64,000 nucleotides of DNA from Pseudoduganella albidiflava (GTDB lineage: Bacteria; Pseudomonadota; Gammaproteobacteria; Burkholderiales; Burkholderiaceae_D), in contig NZ_CP036401.1 in NCBI RefSeq assembly GCF_004322755.1, positions 1,922,001 through 1,986,000 of the forward strand. The letters run 5' to 3'. Of the stretch, positions 52,849 to 62,013 are shown in pieces. Under the pieces are notes generated by a model, which did no database searches, was not told where the DNA came from, and worked only from the letters and a program-made list of their open reading frames with translations. How positions within the stretch are numbered: the stretch's first letter is position 1; each line of letters starts with the position of its first letter. A program made the position numbers and the translations under genes.

Positions 52849-54464
52849 GGGGTCACCCGGAAGTAGTCGGCGTCGAGCCAGGCGCCGGACGGCGCCACGG
52901 CATCGCTGGCGCTGTACAGGCCCATCTGCGCGCCTACCCAGTGGCCCTTGGTGGCGGCGAACGGGGCGCCGGCGTCGGCGAAGGTCTTGCCATCCACGCT
53001 GTACTGGAACCGGGCGCTGGCGCCGTCGGCCATCGCCAGCCGCAGCGTCAGCGCCGCCGGCGCCTTCGGCAGCAGCACGGTGGCGCTTTCCGTACAGCGC
53101 GGCTTGAATGGCGTGCAGGTGGTGTACACCAGTTGCAGGTCCTTGCCGCGCTGGTGCAGGCCCAGCGCCGCATAGCTCTGGCCATGCAGGATCAGGCCCG
53201 CGCGGTCGCCATCCTTCGCGCCACGCAGTTCGATGCGCGTCTCGGCGGTGAAGGTGGTGGCGGGCAGTTTCTGCGCAAGGATGTTCGGCGCGGCGCGCAT
53301 GAAATCCTTCGACGCCGGCACCGCCTGCACCGGCAGGCGCAGGTGGCCGGGGCGGGCGGCCAGCGAATACCAGCCCTCGCGTGGATTGGCGTTCCACTGC
53401 CATTGCAGGCCCAGCGCCGCACCGTCGAATTCATCGGTGGTGGCCGGCACCGCCACCGGCTGGCCGGCCACGGGCTTGTCGTACGTGGCGACCGGATTGC
53501 CGACGCCGGGCTTCGGCCCCTGCCGGCCGATGACGGGCCAGCCATCCCGCCAGGCCATCGGCTGCAGGTGCACCACGCGGCCATATGCCTTGCGGTCCTG
53601 GAAGTGCAGGAACCAGTCCTTGCCATCCTGCGCCCGCACCCAGGCACCCTGGTGCGGGCCGTTGACAGGCGTATCGCCCTGTTCCATCACGATGCGGTCT
53701 TCGTAGGGGCCGTCGATGGTGCGCGAACGGAACACCGACTGCCAGCCGTGTTCCACGCCGCCGGCCGGCGCGAACACGTAGTAGTAGCCCTCGTGCTTGT
53801 AGAACTTCGGCCCTTCCAGCGTGCGGTAGCCCGGCAGCCGGTCGCCATCGACGATCACCTTGCCTTCGCTGTCCAGCAGGCGGCTGCCGTCCGGCGCCAT
53901 GCTGCGCAAGGTCAGCCGGTTGTTGATGCCGGCGCGGCTCTTGGCCCACGCGTGCACCAGGTAGGCCTTGCCGTCGTCGTCCCACAGCGGCGACGGGTCG
54001 ATGATGCCCTTGCCCGGCAACAGCAGGCGCGGTTCGCTCCACGGGCCGGCGAAGTCGGTTGCCGTCGTCACGTACACGCCGTGGTCCGGGTCCGGATAGA
54101 AGATCCAGAACTTGCCGTCGTGGTGGCGCAGGCACGGTGCCCACACGCCGCCGCCGTGGCGCGGCACGGAGAAATGCGCCACCGGCACCTGCTTCGGCAG
54201 CGCATGGCCCACCAGCCGCCAGTTCACCATGTCCTTCGATTGCAGCAGCGGCAGGCCGGGCGCGCTGTTGAAGCTCGACGACGTCATGTAGTACGTGTCG
54301 CCGACGCGCACGGCGTCCGGGTCCGAATAGTCCGCGTTCAGCACCGGGTTCTGGTACTTGCCGTTGCCGAGGTCCGGCACCCACGCTTCGGCCGCATGGC
54401 CGGACAGCGCAAGGAGCAGCATGGGCAGCAGGGACAAGGCTGGCAGCGTGGTGGTCATCCGCAT
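52845..54464 (-). CDS. Glycoside hydrolase family 43 (subfamily 12-like) with C-terminal beta-sandwich
   Basis: The 539-residue protein has a signal peptide (LPMLLLALSGHAAEA) and a five-bladed propeller at about 30-330. The catalytic base lies in NADYSDPDAVRVGDTYY, the pKa-modulating aspartate in IIDPSPLWDDDG, and the acid in TLEGPKFYKHEGYY. A C-terminal GH43_C2-type sandwich (about 345-535) follows. Family members cut arabinofuranosyl or xylosyl links; here side chains of pectin are the likely target. It starts 7 bp after the TonB receptor stop. Confidence 0.92.
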   Translation of the reverse strand: MRMTTTLPALSLLPMLLLALSGHAAEAWVPDLGNGKYQNPVLNADYSDPDAVRVGDTYYMTSSSFNSAPGLPLLQSKDMVNWRLVGHALPKQVPVAHFSVPRHGGGVWAPCLRHHDGKFWIFYPDPDHGVYVTTATDFAGPWSEPRLLLPGKGIIDPSPLWDDDGKAYLVHAWAKSRAGINNRLTLRSMAPDGSRLLDSEGKVIVDGDRLPGYRTLEGPKFYKHEGYYYVFAPAGGVEHGWQSVFRSRTIDGPYEDRIVMEQGDTPVNGPHQGAWVRAQDGKDWFLHFQDRKAYGRVVHLQPMAWRDGWPVIGRQGPKPGVGNPVATYDKPVAGQPVAVPATTDEFDGAALGLQWQWNANPREGWYSLAARPGHLRLPVQAVPASKDFMRAAPNILAQKLPATTFTAETRIELRGAKDGDRAGLILHGQSYAALGLHQRGKDLQLVYTTCTPFKPRCTESATVLLPKAPAALTLRLAMADGASARFQYSVDGKTFADAGAPFAATKGHWVGAQMGLYSASDAVAPSGAWLDADYFRVTP

Positions 54465-54471
54465 GGTGGCC

Positions 54472-57291
54472 TCAGAAGGTGTAGTTGACGCGCACGTTCC
54501 AGGCGCGGCCGATCGGCTTGGAGACGTTCTGCGCGAACACCACGCGCGAACCGATGCGCTGGTTCGACAGCGGCGGATCTTCGTCGAGCAGGTTGTTGAC
54601 GCCCAGCGTGAGCTTCAGCTTGTCCGACACATTCCAGTTCGTGGCCAGGTTGTACAGCGTGTAATGGTCGATCTGGTTGAAGAACGGCTGGCCCGGCTTC
54701 TGGTTCGGCTGCGCGTTGGTGTCGTCGTAGTGCGAGGTGTAGGCCTGGGTCAGCTGCACGCCGAACTTCTGGTAGTTCCACGACAGGCGCAGGTTGTGCT
54801 TCCAGCGGTACACGTAGGTGTTGGCCGAGGTGGACCCGGTGGCCAGCGCGCCCGGCCTGCCAACGCTGTCTTCCCACACGCCGCCCGGCTCGTTCTGGCC
54901 TTCGTAGCGGTCGACATAGGTGCCGTCCATGCCGATGCCGAACTTGCCCCATTGCGTGGTCGGCCAGGTGTAGCTGACGCTGGTGTCGATGCCGCGCGTG
55001 CGCAGCCCGCCCATGTTCATGCGCGTCTTGACGATGTAGTCCAGCGTGCCGTCGGCGTTGCGCACGAACAGGTCCTGGTAGCGTTCCAGGTTGTCGAAGA
55101 TGGTTTCCTCGGTGATCTGCGCGATGGTGCCCTTCATCTTGATCGACCACCAGTCGAACGACACATTCAGGTTCTTCATCGGCGACAGCACGATGCCGGC
55201 GGTGACGGTGCGCGCCTTTTCCGGATCGAGGTCGGGATTGGCGCCCTGCAACGTGGTGAGGTTGGTGTCGCACACCCTGGCCGGATCGAGATTCAGGCCG
55301 GCGTAGCGCGGGTCGGTCGTCACGCTGCCGGTGGCGCGCACGGATGGCGTGGCGCTCGGGCACAGCAGCGGATCGTCCCACTTGTTGGTCGATGGCATGC
55401 GCGTCAGCGGCGTGCCGTACAGCTCCGGCAGCGTGGGGGCGCGGAAGCCCGTGCTGGCGGTACCGCGCAGCAGCACGGTCTGCGTGGGCTGCCAGCGCAC
55501 GCTCAGTTTCGGGTTGACGGTGTTGCCGAAGTCGCTGAAGTGGTCGGCGCGCACGGCACCCGTCAGCGTCAGTTCCTTCGTGATCGGCGCATCCGCTTCC
55601 AGGTACAGCGCGGTCACCTTGCGCTCGCCGCGCGGGTAGGTGTTCGGCGTGCCGGACACCTTGTACGTGACTTCGTTGGCCACCGGGTCCGTCGCGTCGC
55701 GGTACGTTTCGCGATGCCAGTCGCCGCCGATCGCCAGCGTCAGCGGGCCGCCTGGCAGGTCCAGCAGCGGGCGGGCGATGTTGAAGTCGGTGCCCACGTA
55801 GCCGACCCGGGCGACACGGTAGGTGAGGCCGTCGCGGCGGATGCTGTCCAGGTATTCCGCGCCCGCGGCATCCTGCGCACCGAACGGGTTCAGCGTGCCG
55901 TTCGCCACGCCCTGGTAGATGCCGTCGGTGGCGAAGAAGCCGCTGATCCAGCCGACCGCCCGCTTGCTCTCGGCCGCGGTCACGCCCACGCGGTAGTCCC
56001 AGCCCATGAATTCGCCCTGGTCGGCGATTACCAGGCGGCGCGTGTTCTGGCGGTCATCCGTCCGCGCGGGCCCCGCTTCGTCCATGCTCCAGGTCAGCGC
56101 CAGGTCCTGGTTGGTGACGCCGGCAACGCCCGGCACGCCGCCGCTGCCGCCCGGGTACCACTTCGACGATGGCGTGATGAACAGCGGCTTGCGCACGCCC
56201 GGGTTGTATTTGTCGTAATCGGTTTGCGCGCCGAACACCTGCGGCGGATTCTGCGCCTTGATGAACGATTCGGTGGCCAGCAGTTCCACCGTCAGCAGGC
56301 TGTCGCCATGGTGGCGCAGCGATGCCTTCGTGAACAGCGAAGCCTGCATGTTATCGGGCAGCAGCTGCGGGTACAGGTCGGGGTCCAGGATGCAGGTGCC
56401 GACCCCGGCGCCGCTGGCCTTGGTGGACGGGATCGTGTACTGCGCGCCGCCGTAGGGCGCGGCGCAACCGCTGGCGAAATAGGGGTTGCCGGTGAGGGTG
56501 GTGGGCTTGCCGTTCTGGTAGACAGTGAAGTTGGCCGGCGCCGAGGAAGACCCCGCCACGGCCGAGGAGAACGGATTGCCGCCCAGTTGCGCGATCAGGT
56601 TCGGATCGCTGATGTTCGGGCGATCGCTTTGGGCCAGCCGCGCGCGCTGCTGGAAGTCCAGCGCGGCATAGACGTTCCAGCCTTGTTCAGCGAGGTCGCC
56701 CATGCCGCTGACGATGCTGACGCGCTGCTGGTCGCCGCCGCCGTGGCGTTCCGGCTGCACCCAGCCGCCGGTGACGGTCGTGCCGGTGTGCGTGCGCTTG
56801 GTGATGAAGTTGACCACGCCGGCAATGGCGTCGGTACCGTAGATCGACGAGGCGCCGTCGCGCAGCACCTCGACCCGTTCCACCGCGCTCATCGGCACAA
56901 CGTCGACATTGACCGAACTGGCGCCGACCGCCTCGTTCGGCAGGCGCCGGCCGTTCAGCAGCACCAGCGTGCGGTTGGTGTTCAGGCCGCGCATGTTGAT
57001 CATGGTGCCGCCACCGCCGCCGCCGACCGGTTCGTTGGTGGAGCCGACCGTCAGCGACGTGGCCACTTCGGACATCGTGGTCAATCCACGCGCCACCAGC
57101 TCTTCGGACTTGATGGTGGTGAGGGGCAGGGCATTCTCGGTCGCCAGCTGGCGGATCGAGGAACCGGTGACTTCCACGCGCGCCATCGGCGCTTCGGATG
57201 GCGCGGCTTGCTGGGCGGATGCGGACTGGGCGAGCGTGAGGACGGCGAGGGCGATCGCGGACAACGCGATCCGCTGGGGAATACGGTGCAT
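54472..57291 (-). CDS. TonB-dependent receptor of the pectin utilisation locus
   Basis: The 939-residue outer membrane protein has a signal peptide ending QSASAQ, a plug with GGGGGGTMINMRGLNTNRTL, NGRRLPNEA and VERVEVLRDGASSIYGTDAI, and a large barrel ending WNVRVNYTF. The plug wording is typical of the oligosaccharide receptor group of Proteobacteria. The ATG at 57291 follows GGAGACC. It heads a four-gene unit and is divergent from the pectinesterase, with shared operator-like repeats between them. Confidence 0.93.
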   Translation of the reverse strand: MHRIPQRIALSAIALAVLTLAQSASAQQAAPSEAPMARVEVTGSSIRQLATENALPLTTIKSEELVARGLTTMSEVATSLTVGSTNEPVGGGGGGTMINMRGLNTNRTLVLLNGRRLPNEAVGASSVNVDVVPMSAVERVEVLRDGASSIYGTDAIAGVVNFITKRTHTGTTVTGGWVQPERHGGGDQQRVSIVSGMGDLAEQGWNVYAALDFQQRARLAQSDRPNISDPNLIAQLGGNPFSSAVAGSSSAPANFTVYQNGKPTTLTGNPYFASGCAAPYGGAQYTIPSTKASGAGVGTCILDPDLYPQLLPDNMQASLFTKASLRHHGDSLLTVELLATESFIKAQNPPQVFGAQTDYDKYNPGVRKPLFITPSSKWYPGGSGGVPGVAGVTNQDLALTWSMDEAGPARTDDRQNTRRLVIADQGEFMGWDYRVGVTAAESKRAVGWISGFFATDGIYQGVANGTLNPFGAQDAAGAEYLDSIRRDGLTYRVARVGYVGTDFNIARPLLDLPGGPLTLAIGGDWHRETYRDATDPVANEVTYKVSGTPNTYPRGERKVTALYLEADAPITKELTLTGAVRADHFSDFGNTVNPKLSVRWQPTQTVLLRGTASTGFRAPTLPELYGTPLTRMPSTNKWDDPLLCPSATPSVRATGSVTTDPRYAGLNLDPARVCDTNLTTLQGANPDLDPEKARTVTAGIVLSPMKNLNVSFDWWSIKMKGTIAQITEETIFDNLERYQDLFVRNADGTLDYIVKTRMNMGGLRTRGIDTSVSYTWPTTQWGKFGIGMDGTYVDRYEGQNEPGGVWEDSVGRPGALATGSTSANTYVYRWKHNLRLSWNYQKFGVQLTQAYTSHYDDTNAQPNQKPGQPFFNQIDHYTLYNLATNWNVSDKLKLTLGVNNLLDEDPPLSNQRIGSRVVFAQNVSKPIGRAWNVRVNYTF

Positions 57292-57329
57292 CTGGTCTCC
57301 TGGAGTCTTGTTCGGTGCTATCTTGCACA

Positions 57330-57362
57330 TTGGTCAGGCCGCTGATCATGTGGCCTGACCAA
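57330..57362. promoter_or_regulatory. Operator pair 1, GntR-like, in the receptor/pectinesterase gap
   Basis: TTGGTCAGGCC (57330-57340) and GGCCTGACCAA (57352-57362) are perfect 11-bp inverted arms. Each arm is itself one TGGYCWGRCCA-type half-palindrome (57331-57341 and 57351-57361), 20 bp apart. They lie 39-71 bp upstream of the receptor start. The pattern fits the TGGT-n3-ACCA rule of FadR-subfamily GntR regulators. A run of seven T follows, so a terminator hairpin is a weaker alternative. Confidence 0.6.
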
Positions 57363-57485
57363 CCTTTTTTTAGGATGGCTTAAAAAGCATGATTACGCAA
57401 ACAGTTTTCTGCTGACGGGCGTTAGGAAATTCACTTTTCAGCCTCCCGAGCCCCGGTAGCGCAATCATCGACGCGCTGGCGTTGA

Positions 57486-57516
57486 TGGCCTGACCTGTTG
57501 TAAAGTGGTCAGGCCA
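57486..57516. promoter_or_regulatory. Operator pair 2, GntR-like, in the receptor/pectinesterase gap
   Basis: TGGCCTGACC (57486-57495) and GGTCAGGCCA (57507-57516) repeat the same 11-mer pair as at 57330-57362, with half-sites again exactly 20 bp apart. They lie 84-114 bp upstream of the pectinesterase start. The 308-bp gap holds no other recognised signal or gene. Confidence 0.6.
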
Positions 57517-57599
57517 GAAGGAGCGGTGCCGGGCTGTTTCGTACGGAAATGGCGCTGGATACCGCTTTCTTCCAACGAAAACAGAGGGAGACACGGGTG

Positions 57600-59933
57600 A
57601 TGGGTCCAAGGATTGCCGCATGCGCGGCCATGATGGCGGTATCGATATCGGCCGCGGCGGCCGGCCAGGTCGTGCGGATCGACGCCGGCGCGCCGGTACG
57701 CACCGCCGGGGCGACTGCGGCTGATGCCTGGGTCGAGGCGCGCTTCCGGCCCCTGGCCGCGCAGGGCGGCGACGGCAAGCTGTACGTCGTCGGCCGCTAC
57801 CAGGACGAAGGCAACTGGTATGGCGCTGGGCTGAGCTTCCAGTCCGCGGCGAAGCGCATGCAGGTGGAAATCGTGCGCATGCAGGGCGGGCAGCTGACGC
57901 GGCTGAAAGGTTTCGGTCGCGCCGCCGCCGCCGATGGCCGTTTCCATACCGTGCGGCTCGAGATGGCCGGCAGCACGCTGGTCGTCTACCTGGACGGCGA
58001 ACGTGTCACCAACGTTACCGATACGGCGTTGCCGCGGGGCGGCCGCACCGGCATGGTCGCGAGCGGCACCGCGTTCGAGGCAAGCATCCCGGTGACCGGC
58101 GACCCGGCGCAGAAGCCGGCCCGGCTGGCACTGGCCCGCGCGCCGCAACTGGCGCAGCTAACGCTCGGCGACGGCCCGGTGCGGCTCGATGTCAGCGCGC
58201 TGGGCACCTACCGGCAAGCCGGCGATCCGGCCGCCGCCATCCCCACCGGCAAGCCCGGCACCTTCCTCACCACGGCCAGCCCGCCGACTGCCACCGCCTT
58301 CGGCGCGATGCCCTTCCGCTTTACCGCCACGGCCGCGAACCCGGCGCTGGTGCGCGCGGAGGCGAATGCCGGCTTCGTCACGTTGACACCGCTGGCGGCA
58401 GGCGCCACGACCGTGACGCTGGCCAGCGTGGACGATCCAAACGTGCTGTCGGTGTTCGATGTGCGGGTCGCCGAACGCAAGGAGGCTTCCGGCGGCGCCT
58501 ACCGGCTTGGCGGCGCGGTCGCTCCGGCCGTCGGCGAGCGCAATGTGCCGTATGACACGCCGCTGCGCCTGCGCTTCGACGCCATGCCCACGCTGGGCGC
58601 TGCGGGCGCGGTCCGCGTCTACCGCAAGCGCGACGGCGCGTTGGTGGACACCGTCCACGCCGGCGGCGAATACGACCGGCTGGGCTACGAAGGCCAATCC
58701 TACCGCCGCGCCGTGCGGCTGCAGCCGATCGCCATCGAGGGACGCAACGCCATCGTCCACCTGCACAGTGCGAAGCTGGCGCCGGGCGAGGAATACCTGG
58801 TCACGGTCGACGACGGCGTCTTCAACGGCCGCTTCAATGGCCAGCCGTTCGCCGGCGTCGGCAGGGAGCATGGCTGGACCTTCCGCACCCGCGCCGCCAT
58901 CCCGCGCAGCGACAGGCTCGTGGTGGACGACGACGGCGCGGCCGACTTCCGCACGGTGCAGGGCGCGCTCAATCACGTGATGCGGCACGGCGCCCGCACC
59001 GCGCCCGCGACGGTGGACATCCGCGACGGCCGTTACCAGGAGCTGCTGTACTTGCGCGGCAAGGACAACGTGACCCTGCGCGGCCAGAGCCGCGACGGCG
59101 TGGTGATCGATGCGCTGAACGGCGACGGCCTGAATCCCGGCTCGGGTACCGCCCAGGATGCGCAATCGCCCGGCATCAGCGGCGGCCGCGCCATCTTCCT
59201 CGTCGAGGATGCCGACCTGCTCACGCTCGACACGCTGACGATCCGCAACAGCACGCTGCGCGCCTCGCCCAACGGTGGCCAGGTGGAGGCACTGTTCTTC
59301 AACAGCGAAGGCCGGCTGGTTGCGAAGAACGCCAGCTTCTTCAGCGAGCAGGACACGATCCAGGTGCGCGGCTACGCGTGGTTTTACCGGACCCTGATCG
59401 CCGGGAACGTCGACTTCATCTGGGGGAACAACCGCGCCGCGCTGTTCGAGGACAGCGAGATCCGCACCGTGGGCGACAGCGCGAACTCGAACAACGGCGG
59501 CTATTTGCTGCAGGCACGGACCATGTCGGCCGGCGACAGGGGCTTCCTGTTCGTGAACAGCCGCCTGACGCACGGCCCCGGCCCGACCGGCAACGACGTG
59601 CCGGCCGGCGCCACCTGGCTGGCGCGCAGCCCAGGCTATGCGACCGCCTGGGACCACATCGCCTTCATCGATTGCCGGATGGGACCGCACATCGCGCCGG
59701 CCGGCTGGGCCGGTCCGAATGCGAAACAGCCGGTGCCGAATCCGGCCGTGGCCACGGCTACCGCCGGGTGGCGCGAGTTCGGCTCGATGGACCTGGATGG
59801 CAAGCCGCTGGATACGAGCCAGCGGGTGCATGGGCGTGTGCTCGGTGCTGCCGAAGCGAAGGAAGCGTACGGTTCCCGGGCCGCGTTCTTCTCGGGTTTC
59901 GGCGGTGGCAAGGGCTGGAACCCGGTGCCGTGA
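57600..59933 (+). CDS. Pectin methylesterase (CE8) with N-terminal accessory domains
   Basis: From the ATG at 57600, after AGGGAG, the protein has 777 residues with a signal peptide (AACAAMMAVSISAAAAG). Residues 25-170 resemble a LamG/DUF1080-type sandwich and 290-430 an Ig-like SbsA domain. The right-handed helix of the esterase starts near 440 (LVVDDDGAADFRTVQGAL). The catalytic aspartates are D585 in SEQDT and D605 in NVDFIWG. It removes methyl esters from homogalacturonan, opening pectin to lyases. The start at 57549 is rejected for lack of a ribosome-binding site. Confidence 0.92.
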   Translation: MGPRIAACAAMMAVSISAAAAGQVVRIDAGAPVRTAGATAADAWVEARFRPLAAQGGDGKLYVVGRYQDEGNWYGAGLSFQSAAKRMQVEIVRMQGGQLTRLKGFGRAAAADGRFHTVRLEMAGSTLVVYLDGERVTNVTDTALPRGGRTGMVASGTAFEASIPVTGDPAQKPARLALARAPQLAQLTLGDGPVRLDVSALGTYRQAGDPAAAIPTGKPGTFLTTASPPTATAFGAMPFRFTATAANPALVRAEANAGFVTLTPLAAGATTVTLASVDDPNVLSVFDVRVAERKEASGGAYRLGGAVAPAVGERNVPYDTPLRLRFDAMPTLGAAGAVRVYRKRDGALVDTVHAGGEYDRLGYEGQSYRRAVRLQPIAIEGRNAIVHLHSAKLAPGEEYLVTVDDGVFNGRFNGQPFAGVGREHGWTFRTRAAIPRSDRLVVDDDGAADFRTVQGALNHVMRHGARTAPATVDIRDGRYQELLYLRGKDNVTLRGQSRDGVVIDALNGDGLNPGSGTAQDAQSPGISGGRAIFLVEDADLLTLDTLTIRNSTLRASPNGGQVEALFFNSEGRLVAKNASFFSEQDTIQVRGYAWFYRTLIAGNVDFIWGNNRAALFEDSEIRTVGDSANSNNGGYLLQARTMSAGDRGFLFVNSRLTHGPGPTGNDVPAGATWLARSPGYATAWDHIAFIDCRMGPHIAPAGWAGPNAKQPVPNPAVATATAGWREFGSMDLDGKPLDTSQRVHGRVLGAAEAKEAYGSRAAFFSGFGGGKGWNPVP

Positions 59934-59942
59934 CGGTTTCGC

Positions 59943-60788
59943 TCAGAACCTGAACGCCGCGCCATCCTCCGGCACCAGCACGCGGGCGGCGATGCCCTTG
60001 CTGGCGGCGTAGTCGCGCAATTCGGCGCGGGTCTGCGAGGCGTGGTTGACCGCCTCCATATGGATGCCGACCACGCGCGCCTGCGGTGCCGCCTGCGCGG
60101 CGCGGACCAGGTCTTCCTTGCCCATGATGATGGAGCCGTCGAGGCCAGGGATGCGCGCGTAGCCGGTGTTCAGGATGATGACGTCCGGCCGGTATGTGGC
60201 GATCGCCCGCTCCACGTCGGCGGTCCAGGTGGTGTCGCCGGCGATGTACGTGGTCTGGAAGCCAGCGCGGCGGAACACGACCCCGGAGACGGCGCCGAGG
60301 CGCTTGTCCAGGCCTGCCGCCATCATCGCGTCGGTGCCGTGCTGGCCGCCCGTCTTCGCCAGCCGCGTGCCCCGGAACTCCGTGTCGGCGCCCAGCACGC
60401 GCACGTCGGTGAAGCCATCCTTGCGGATGCTGGCGGCGTCGGCCTCGTCCTGCGCGAAGACCGGCATGGATTTCGGTATCGCCGCTTTCGCCGCATCGTC
60501 CCAGTGGTCCATGTGCGTGTGCGTGACGATGACGGCATCGGCCTTCAGCACGTCGGCCAGGGGGACTGGCAGCTCGACCAGCGGATTGCGCAGCTGGCTG
60601 TTGACGGTGCCCTCGAAGCCGGGCCAGGCGCCTTTCGGCGCCAGCATCGGGTCGACCAGGAACGTGGTGCCCGCATACTCGACCTTGATGGTGGCATTGC
60701 GGATCAGCTGGTAATTGACGGCCTGTGCGGCGGCGGTGCCGGCAGTGGCGGCCAGCACGGTGGCGATGGCGGCGTCGCGGATGTTCAT
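59943..60788 (-). CDS. Secreted MBL-fold metallo-hydrolase
   Basis: The 281-residue protein has a signal peptide (IATVLAATAGTAAAQ) and a metallo-beta-lactamase fold with the metal motif THTHMDHWD (H90, H92, D94, H95), IAGDTTW for the second site and a late histidine in VGIHMEAVNHASQ. It resembles the UlaG/YcbL-like group of hydrolases acting on lactones or esters. The substrate is unknown. It converges on the pectinesterase with 9 bp between stops and is divergent from the GlxA-type regulator. Confidence 0.85.
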   Translation of the reverse strand: MNIRDAAIATVLAATAGTAAAQAVNYQLIRNATIKVEYAGTTFLVDPMLAPKGAWPGFEGTVNSQLRNPLVELPVPLADVLKADAVIVTHTHMDHWDDAAKAAIPKSMPVFAQDEADAASIRKDGFTDVRVLGADTEFRGTRLAKTGGQHGTDAMMAAGLDKRLGAVSGVVFRRAGFQTTYIAGDTTWTADVERAIATYRPDVIILNTGYARIPGLDGSIIMGKEDLVRAAQAAPQARVVGIHMEAVNHASQTRAELRDYAASKGIAARVLVPEDGAAFRF

Positions 60789-60906
60789 TTTTTTCTCCTG
60801 TTGGGTGAGGGCATGCGCCCGGTGAGAAGCATTGTCGGTTGCGGCGCGTGCGGCGAACAGTGGCCCGAAGGCACTGTTTCGATAGAAATGGGCCTACAAT
60901 ACGGTC

Positions 60907-61893
60907 ATGCCCGAATCTACCCATCCCCTGAAAGTGGCCGTCATTGCGTTCGACGGCATCACGCCCTTCCACCTGTCCGTGCCATGCCTGGTGTTTGGCG
61001 CAAACCTGGGCGCCGGCGCCGCACGGTTCGACGTCGAAGTCTGCTCGGCGGAGAAGGGGAAAGGCCCGCTGCAGACATCCGCCGGCTTCGCCATCGCCAC
61101 ACGCCGGGGCCTGGCCGCGCTCGACGATGCCGACATCGTCGTGATGCCGGCCTGGCACGACGACTGCCGGCCGGCGCCGGCGGCGCTGCTCGGCGCGCTG
61201 CGGCGTGCGCACGGCCGTGGCGCCCGCGTGGTGGGCTTGTGCCTGGGCGCCTTCCCGCTGGCCGAGGCGGGCCTGCTCGATGGCCGCACGGTCGCCACGC
61301 ACTGGGCCGCGGCGGACGAGCTGGCGCGGCGCCACCCGCGCGTCCACGTCAACGAGGAAGTGCTGTATGTCGACGAGGGCGACGTGCTCACCTCCGCCGG
61401 CGTGGCCGCGGGGCTCGACTGCTGCCTGCACCTGCTGCGGCAGCTGTGCGGGGCGGATGCCGCCAACCGCGTGGCGCGCCGGCTGCTGGTGGCGCCGCAC
61501 CGCGACGGCGGCCAGGCCCAGTTCATCGAGCGGCCCTTGCCGGTGTCCGGCAGCGATGGCCGCTTCGCCCAGGTGCTGGACTGGGTGGCCCGGCACCCGC
61601 AGCACCAGCACAGCATCGACACGCTGGCCGCGCGCGCCGCGATGAGCCGCCGCACGTTTACACGCCACTTCCGGCAGGCCACCGGCACCTCGTTCAAGCA
61701 GTGGCTGCTGAACCAGCGCATGGCGCATGCCCAGCGGCTGCTGGAAACCACCAGCGCATCGATCGAGGTGGTCGCGCAGGAAGCGGGATTCGGCGCGGCG
61801 CTGTCGCTGCGCCAGCATTTCAGGGCGGCGCTGCAAACCTCGCCGTCGGCTTACCGGAAGCGTTTCCAGCCCGGCGCGGGCGCCATCGCGTAG
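60907..61893 (+). CDS. GlxA family transcriptional regulator (DJ-1/PfpI + AraC)
   Basis: The 328-residue protein joins a DJ-1/PfpI-like domain at about 10-190 (VVMPAWHDDC, RVVGLCLGAFPLAEAGLLDG with the elbow cysteine) to an AraC-type pair of helix-turn-helix motifs at about 215-318 (IDTLAARAAMSRRTFTRHFR, SFKQWLLNQRMAHAQRLLET, then SAYRKRF). It probably binds a small metabolite through the first domain. It is divergent from the metallo-hydrolase and may control it. Confidence 0.9.
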   Translation: MPESTHPLKVAVIAFDGITPFHLSVPCLVFGANLGAGAARFDVEVCSAEKGKGPLQTSAGFAIATRRGLAALDDADIVVMPAWHDDCRPAPAALLGALRRAHGRGARVVGLCLGAFPLAEAGLLDGRTVATHWAAADELARRHPRVHVNEEVLYVDEGDVLTSAGVAAGLDCCLHLLRQLCGADAANRVARRLLVAPHRDGGQAQFIERPLPVSGSDGRFAQVLDWVARHPQHQHSIDTLAARAAMSRRTFTRHFRQATGTSFKQWLLNQRMAHAQRLLETTSASIEVVAQEAGFGAALSLRQHFRAALQTSPSAYRKRFQPGAGAIA

Positions 61894-62013
61894 CTGGCTG
61901 AACGCCCGGCATTCCAGCGAAACGCTCAATGGATTGACCAGTGAGGGGGCATGTTGCACAGGCAAAAGGCTTTATGATCTGCCACTGTTCGAACCCTTAG
62001 CCAACCTGTCCCG

